Source: Apium graveolens (lineage: Eukaryota > Streptophyta > Magnoliopsida > Apiales > Apiaceae). Taken from it: a stretch of 64,000 bases of DNA. The stretch covers positions 69,436,907 to 69,500,906 of the forward strand of contig NC_133657.1 in the NCBI RefSeq assembly GCF_009905375.1, in the 5' to 3' direction. Position 1 is the stretch's first letter. The number at the start of each line of letters is the position of its first letter. The translations under genes were made by a program, and so were the position numbers. Shown here in pieces: positions 59,687-64,000 of this stretch. A model generated the notes under the pieces. That model saw only the letters and a list, made by a program, of their open reading frames with translations, made no database searches and was not told the origin of the DNA.

Positions 59687-61390
59687 TCATTTAGGTTTGG
59701 GTACCAGCTTCCATATATTATTTCTTTCAAATTGGTTTAGCTCCTCCTGCATAGTTAAAATCCAATCAGGATCCAACAAAGCTTCTTCTACCTTCTTTGG
59801 TTCTTCCTTTGACAGAAAGCTGCTGTATAGACATTCTTCCTGAGTTGCTCTTCTTGTTTGAACTCTAGAAGAAACATCACCAATGATAAGCTCAAAGGGG
59901 TGATCTTTTGTCCATTTCCTTTGTTGAGGTAGATTAGCTCTTGATGAAGAGACCTCATGGTTGTCTTGATGTGTGAATGAGTTTTGATTGCTAGAAACTC
60001 CCCCTGAGTTTGTGGATCTTTGATTTGAGAAAGGGGAACTTTCTATAGGTGATCTGTCTTGACCTCCTGCTCCTTTTGATAACCCGACGGATAGTGAATT
60101 TTGAGTACTGACGGATGAGGCAGATTGTCTTCCGACGGATAAAGCAGATTGCCTTTCGACGGATGAAGCATTATGCAACTCGACAGATGTTGAGTTTTGT
60201 GCTTCATTGGTAGCAGATTTGTCTACATTATCCTTAGACACTGTTTCTTGATCACTTTCATCATCACTGTCATCACTGATCATCTCCACATTGTCGAATT
60301 TGAGGCTCTCATGGTAATCTCCATCTTTCAGTCCTTCAATCTTTTTATCATCAAATACAACATGTATTGATTCCACAACAATGTTGGTTCTTAGATTGTA
60401 GACTCTATATGCTTTACCAACAACATATCCAACAAAAATTCTTTCATCCGCTTTAGCATCAAACTTCCCATTTTGATCAGTTTGATTTCTCAGGATATAG
60501 CATTTACAACCAAAGACATGAAGAAAGTTTGGAGTTGGCTTCTTGTTCTTGAACAATTGATAGGGAGTCATGCATTTTGCTTGATTAACCAGAGAAATGT
60601 TCTGAGTGTAGCATGCAGTATTTACAGCTTCAGCCCAGAAATATGTTGGTAGTTTAGATTCTTCAAGCATTGTTCTTGCAGCTTCAATAAGTGATTTATT
60701 CTTCCTTTCCACTACTCCATTCCATTGTGGAGTCCTTGCTGTTGAAAACTCATGCAGAATCCCATTTTCTTCATAAAATGCTCTCATTACAGAGTTTTTG
60801 AACTCAGTTCCATTGTCACTCCTGATTCTTCTAACTTTGAAATCAGGATGATTGTTGACTTGCCTTATGTGATTGATGATGATTTCACTAGCCTCATCTT
60901 TAGATTTTAGGAAATATGTCCAAGAGAACTTTGAGAAATCATCTACAATTACTAGGAAAAATCTTTTCCTTGATATGGACAATACATTGACTGGTCCAAA
61001 CAAATCCATGTGAAGCAGTTGCAAAGGCTCTTCAATTGTTGAATCAAGTTTCTTCCTGAATGATGCTTTGATTTGCTTCCCTTTTTGGCAGGCATCACAC
61101 AGTCCATCCTTTGAAAACTCCACTAGAGGAATACCTCTTACCAGTTCTTTCTTTACCAGCTCATTCATGGTCTTGAAGTTTAAATGGGATAGCTTCTTGT
61201 GCCATAGCCAACTTTCATCCTGACTTGCTTTACTGAGAAGACAAGTTACAGATTCTACTTTAGTTGAGTTGAAATCATCTAGGCACACATTTCCTTTTCT
61301 CACACCAGTGAGAACCACTTTGTTGCTTCTTTTATTAGTCACAACACAGGCTTCTGAGTTGAAGGTTACTGAATTGCCTTTGTCACAAAG
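59687..61390 (-). pseudogene. Integrase of D and linker
   Basis: WHKKLSHLNF and CDACQKGKQ (zinc module), LLHMDLFGPVNV, RIRSDNGTEFKN and NGVVERKNKSL with D-D-E present. One oddity: PQWNG where PQQNG is usual. A Ser-rich linker (residues about 380-435) holds five 8-residue repeats starting SV, encoded by an exact 24-bp repeat (60083-60200). The RT start (DPDWILTMQEELNQFERN) follows. The frame starts after a TAG at 61391-61393, where related proteins carry Gln (LLSIS-Gln-LCDKGN). Confidence 0.9.
60083..60200 (-). repeat. 24-bp codon-phased repeat in D's integrase-RT linker
   Basis: The core CGACGGAT or a variant starts at 60085, 60109, 60133, 60157 and 60181, exactly 24 bp apart. In protein this is an 8-residue repeat with SV at each start. 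The core is the LTR motif of the same element. Confidence 0.9.
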
Positions 61391-61638
61391 CTAGCTGATA
61401 CTCAACAGATTGTGTTTGAGACCATCCACTAAGGCAACCTCCTCAATGATGACATTGTCCTTTGAAATCAAGCCATATCGTACAGTATAACCCTTGCTGT
61501 CATCTCCAAAAGTAATACTTGGGCCAGCTCTCTCCTTAAACTCTGTGAGCAGGGTAGAATCACCAGTCATGTGTCTTGAACAACCACTATCCAAGTACCA
61601 AAGATTCTTTTTGTTTCCCTGCACACATCAAAATCAAA
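61391..61638 (-). pseudogene. Protease of element D
   Basis: LWYLDSGCSRHMTGDSTLL with the catalytic Asp, then PSITFGDDSKGYT and DGLKHNLLSIS. The domain looks intact, but it is in a different frame from the linker before it and ends at a TAG. It lies directly after a GCAG word at about 61622, as in element E. Confidence 0.88.
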
Positions 61639-62457
61639 TCAAGTTGATTTTGGTACCCAAGTTTCCTTGGGTCCTGCCTTGTTAGCTTTCTTTTTCTGTT
61701 TCTTAGGTCTTATCTCATTTGACTTAGGAATTTCAGATTTATCCTTAGTCATTTGGATTGGACCTTTGAAACCATTCATTGCAACAGAATTATCATGCAT
61801 ATTATGACTAACGGGAAATGGCATGCTTGGTGTAAACATGTTATTCCAGTAAGGCATGCTAAATGGCATTTGTGGCATACTATATGCAGCATAATAAGGA
61901 TTAGGTGCGAATGGCATATTAGCAAACTGTGCATTCATGTTCTGTGTAGGCATAACATTAACAGACATGGGAGGCATGGCATTCATGTTGGGAAATTGAG
62001 ACTGAACAGACATGGGAGTAGGCATGGCAGATTTACAATTAACAGATAAATGATTTACACTACCACACTTGACACAGATTTTTCTAGGAGCATATTTATC
62101 AGGTGTGTAGTTATTGTGTTTGTTAACCCCCATTTTACCATTCCTATTGTTTTTCCTTTTAGTCTCTGTTTTTACCTCAATTTTCTCAAGTCTGTAACTT
62201 AACTGTTTGACAGTCATGTGACCAACATTAGCCTTTTTCCCTTTCTTAACTTGACTTGACTCTCCTGAAACAAAGTTCTTGGAAATATACCCATACTTCT
62301 TATTCAGCTTGATTAGTTTGGCTTTGCTAATGGGCTTACTCACAGCCGACGGATGAGGATTTTCATCATTCGACGGATAACACTTTTTGTTATCCGACGG
62401 ATAGTCCTCATCATCCGTCGAGTCTACATCTATTAGCAGTCCATCTACCAAATTAGG
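61639..62457 (-). pseudogene. Gag-pol linker of D with second zinc knuckle
   Basis: It follows gag in the same frame after a single TAA (62458-62460). It holds YPSD/HPS words at 8-residue spacing (CGACGGAT at 62347, 62371 and 62395), Lys-rich stretches, a knuckle CVKCGSVNHLSVNC (intact), a Met/Pro/Asn-rich segment of about 70 residues and an ETWVPKST end. The stop after this end and the frame change before the protease match element E. Confidence 0.82.
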
Positions 62458-64000
62458 TTATAGTTTCTCTTTGTTCTTTTTCCAGGCTTCATCACAGAAA
62501 GACTCAATTCCTTGAACTTTGGTGATTTGAGCATGGACATCCCTGGATATTTTCCATGCTTTAATCACCTCTTGTTCACGCTCGAGCTGCTTCTTTAAAA
62601 TTTCTTCCTTTTTCAAAGATTCAGTTAATTCCTCCTTGGCAATCTTACACTCAATTCTTAATTTTTCAAAATCAATAAACTGAGATTCAAGCACATTATT
62701 CCTCTCACTTAAAAATAGATTGTTTTCTTTGATTTTAGCATTTTCTTTAGTAAGAGACTTAAGTGTAACACGCAAATGATATAACTCTGTAGACATGTCA
62801 TTTATGGCATCATTACACTCAGCTTTAGATAAATGTGCAAGGTTTGTGGTAATTACCTGATTGCTTGAGGAACTTGTCTCTGTCTCATCTGACTTGGCCA
62901 TTAGGGCTAGATTGACATAGCTGACATCTTCATCAAGACCATCTGCTGCCCAATCATTTTCTTGTTTAATGAAAGCCCTTTCCTTTTGCTTGAGTAGATC
63001 AAAATATTTTTGCTTATAATCCACAGACTCAAACTTCTTCTTACTGGAATCTGACTTTCTACACTCATTGGCAAAATGCCCTGCCAAGCCACATTTAAAA
63101 CATTTGAATTTTGACTTATCCACCATGTTTCTATTTGGCTTGGCTGCTCCAAAGTTTTTCTTGAACTTGAGCTTGGAAAACCTCCTGGAAAGAAATGCTA
63201 GGTGCTCATCAATGTCCTCCATGTCATCTTGGCTCAATGAATCTTCACTTTCTACTGCAAGCCCCTTGCCCTTGTTCTCACAGACCTTAGAAGTTGATTC
63301 AACAACTTCCATCTTCACTTCCTTCTCCTTTTCCAACTCAGCAACTAGTGCAATGGATCCTCCTTTCTTCTTTCCTCTCTCCATCCTTTCATCCTGCTCT
63401 ATTTCAAGCTCATGGGTCTTCAGGATGCCATACAGTCTCTCCAAAGTAAACTCCTTATAATCTTGTGAGTTTTTTAATGAGACTGTCATTGGTTTCCATT
63501 CCTTTGGAAGAGATCTAAGGAATTTCATATTAGAGTCTTTAGTCTGATAGAGTCTCCCATGCAACTTAAGAGCATTTAGTAGTTTTTGAAACCTACTAAA
63601 AATGTCAGTGAGAGACTCACATTCTTCATTGTGAAAATGCTCATATTGCTGAATCAAGAGTTGCATCTTATTTTCTCTAACTTGCTCAGTGCCATCACAG
63701 ATTATCAGTATAGTATCCCAGACTTCCTTGGTAGTTTTGCAGTTGATAATGTTGTCAAACATGTCTGCATCAACTCCATTAAACAGAATATTCATGGCCT
63801 TTTTATCCTTCCTGACTTGTTCAATGTCAGGATCAGACCATTCATGCCTTGGCTTAGGAACTGATGGCTCGTTTCCGTTTGCAGCTCTCATTGGAACATG
63901 AGGGCCTCTTTCTATGCAGTCCACATAGGCCTCATCTTGAGAAAGCATATGAAGATGCATCTTTACCTTCCAATGATGGTAATTATCTTTATCTAGAAAA
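62458..64000 (-). CDS. Gag of element D, start outside the window
   Basis: It runs off the right edge: the reading continues upstream of the Met at 63960 with DNYHHWKVK, the usual gag start motif. The core follows (TTKEVWDTILIICDGTEQV, QQYEHFHNEECESLTDIFSR, LPKEWKPM), then an intact zinc knuckle CFKCGLAGHFANEC near 63085 and a C-terminal coiled coil of about 100 residues (LKSLTKENAKIKENN, ITKVQGIESF). Coiled-coil gag is a Sirevirus trait. It ends at TAA 62458; the same frame continues behind it. Confidence 0.9.
   Translation of the reverse strand, partial: FLDKDNYHHWKVKMHLHMLSQDEAYVDCIERGPHVPMRAANGNEPSVPKPRHEWSDPDIEQVRKDKKAMNILFNGVDADMFDNIINCKTTKEVWDTILIICDGTEQVRENKMQLLIQQYEHFHNEECESLTDIFSRFQKLLNALKLHGRLYQTKDSNMKFLRSLPKEWKPMTVSLKNSQDYKEFTLERLYGILKTHELEIEQDERMERGKKKGGSIALVAELEKEKEVKMEVVESTSKVCENKGKGLAVESEDSLSQDDMEDIDEHLAFLSRRFSKLKFKKNFGAAKPNRNMVDKSKFKCFKCGLAGHFANECRKSDSSKKKFESVDYKQKYFDLLKQKERAFIKQENDWAADGLDEDVSYVNLALMAKSDETETSSSSNQVITTNLAHLSKAECNDAINDMSTELYHLRVTLKSLTKENAKIKENNLFLSERNNVLESQFIDFEKLRIECKIAKEELTESLKKEEILKKQLEREQEVIKAWKISRDVHAQITKVQGIESFCDEAWKKNKEKL

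Larger units (their letters stand above)
44352..64000 (-). mobile_element. Element D: Sirevirus-like Ty1/copia, 5' end beyond window
   Basis: From right to left: gag (to 62458), linker with second zinc knuckle, protease, integrase, RT, RNase H (split by element I), spacer with motif cluster and TATA, a very long extra reading frame (50057-45518), polypurine tract and 3' LTR (44352-45330). The part inside the window is about 12 kb without I. It carries stops at 62458, 61391, 59687 and 47246, frameshifts near 61640, 58634 and 48760, and a mutated RT active site, so it is defective. The 5' LTR and primer site lie past 64000. Confidence 0.9.

Overview
The window is plant nuclear DNA made almost entirely of LTR retrotransposons inserted into one another. 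I see no host gene, rRNA, tRNA or CRISPR array. Plant signs are Ty1/copia and Ty3 proteins of plant type, primer sites matching initiator-Met tRNA, and AT-rich DNA. The families look like those of an asterid dicot, perhaps Apiaceae, but that is a guess from overall resemblance.

Layout, left half. Element A (+ strand, Sirevirus-like copia) enters from the left edge. It holds only the spacer after pol, an extra 3' reading frame (515-5243, finishing at 32068-32142) and its 3' LTR (32300-33553). A is split by element B (- strand, Ty3/Tekay-like, 5244-32067, LTRs of about 3.5 kb, almost no readable protein). B's right LTR is split by element C (- strand, Tekay-like, 16609-30715, LTRs of about 4.3 kb, perfect target duplication TTGTT, decayed gag and pol in an unusual order).

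Layout, middle. A itself sits in the integrase of element E (- strand, Sirevirus-like, 33554-42212, decayed gag-pol and a 5' LTR). E's protease is split by F, a 4.4-kb solo LTR related to B (34716-39162). E in turn interrupts element G (+ strand copia pol fragment, 42213-43935). G stops at H, a piece of an unclassified LTR (43936-44351).

Layout, right half. Element D (- strand, Sirevirus-like, 44352 to beyond the window) carries a 3' LTR, a very long extra reading frame (45518-50057), and RNase H, RT, integrase, protease and gag. Its RNase H is split by element I, a nearly complete 7.7-kb copia element (50789-58480, target duplication GCAAT) with only two nonsense codons.

The insertions give a relative order: G before E, E before A, A before B, B before C; D before I. 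LTR divergence judged by eye agrees (B clearly more diverged than C; I at roughly 1.6 percent).

The most interesting signal is shared by A and D. In both, the spacer between pol and the extra reading frame holds a cluster of short motifs of the same kind as in the element's own LTR, then a TATA box, a pyrimidine-rich leader and an ATG in the context AACAATGGC. This looks like an internal promoter that would give the extra reading frame its own mRNA. The motif differs by family (TCGATAAGTC type in A; CATCCGTCGA type in D and E). In D it also occurs inside coding linkers, in one place at an exact 24-bp period.
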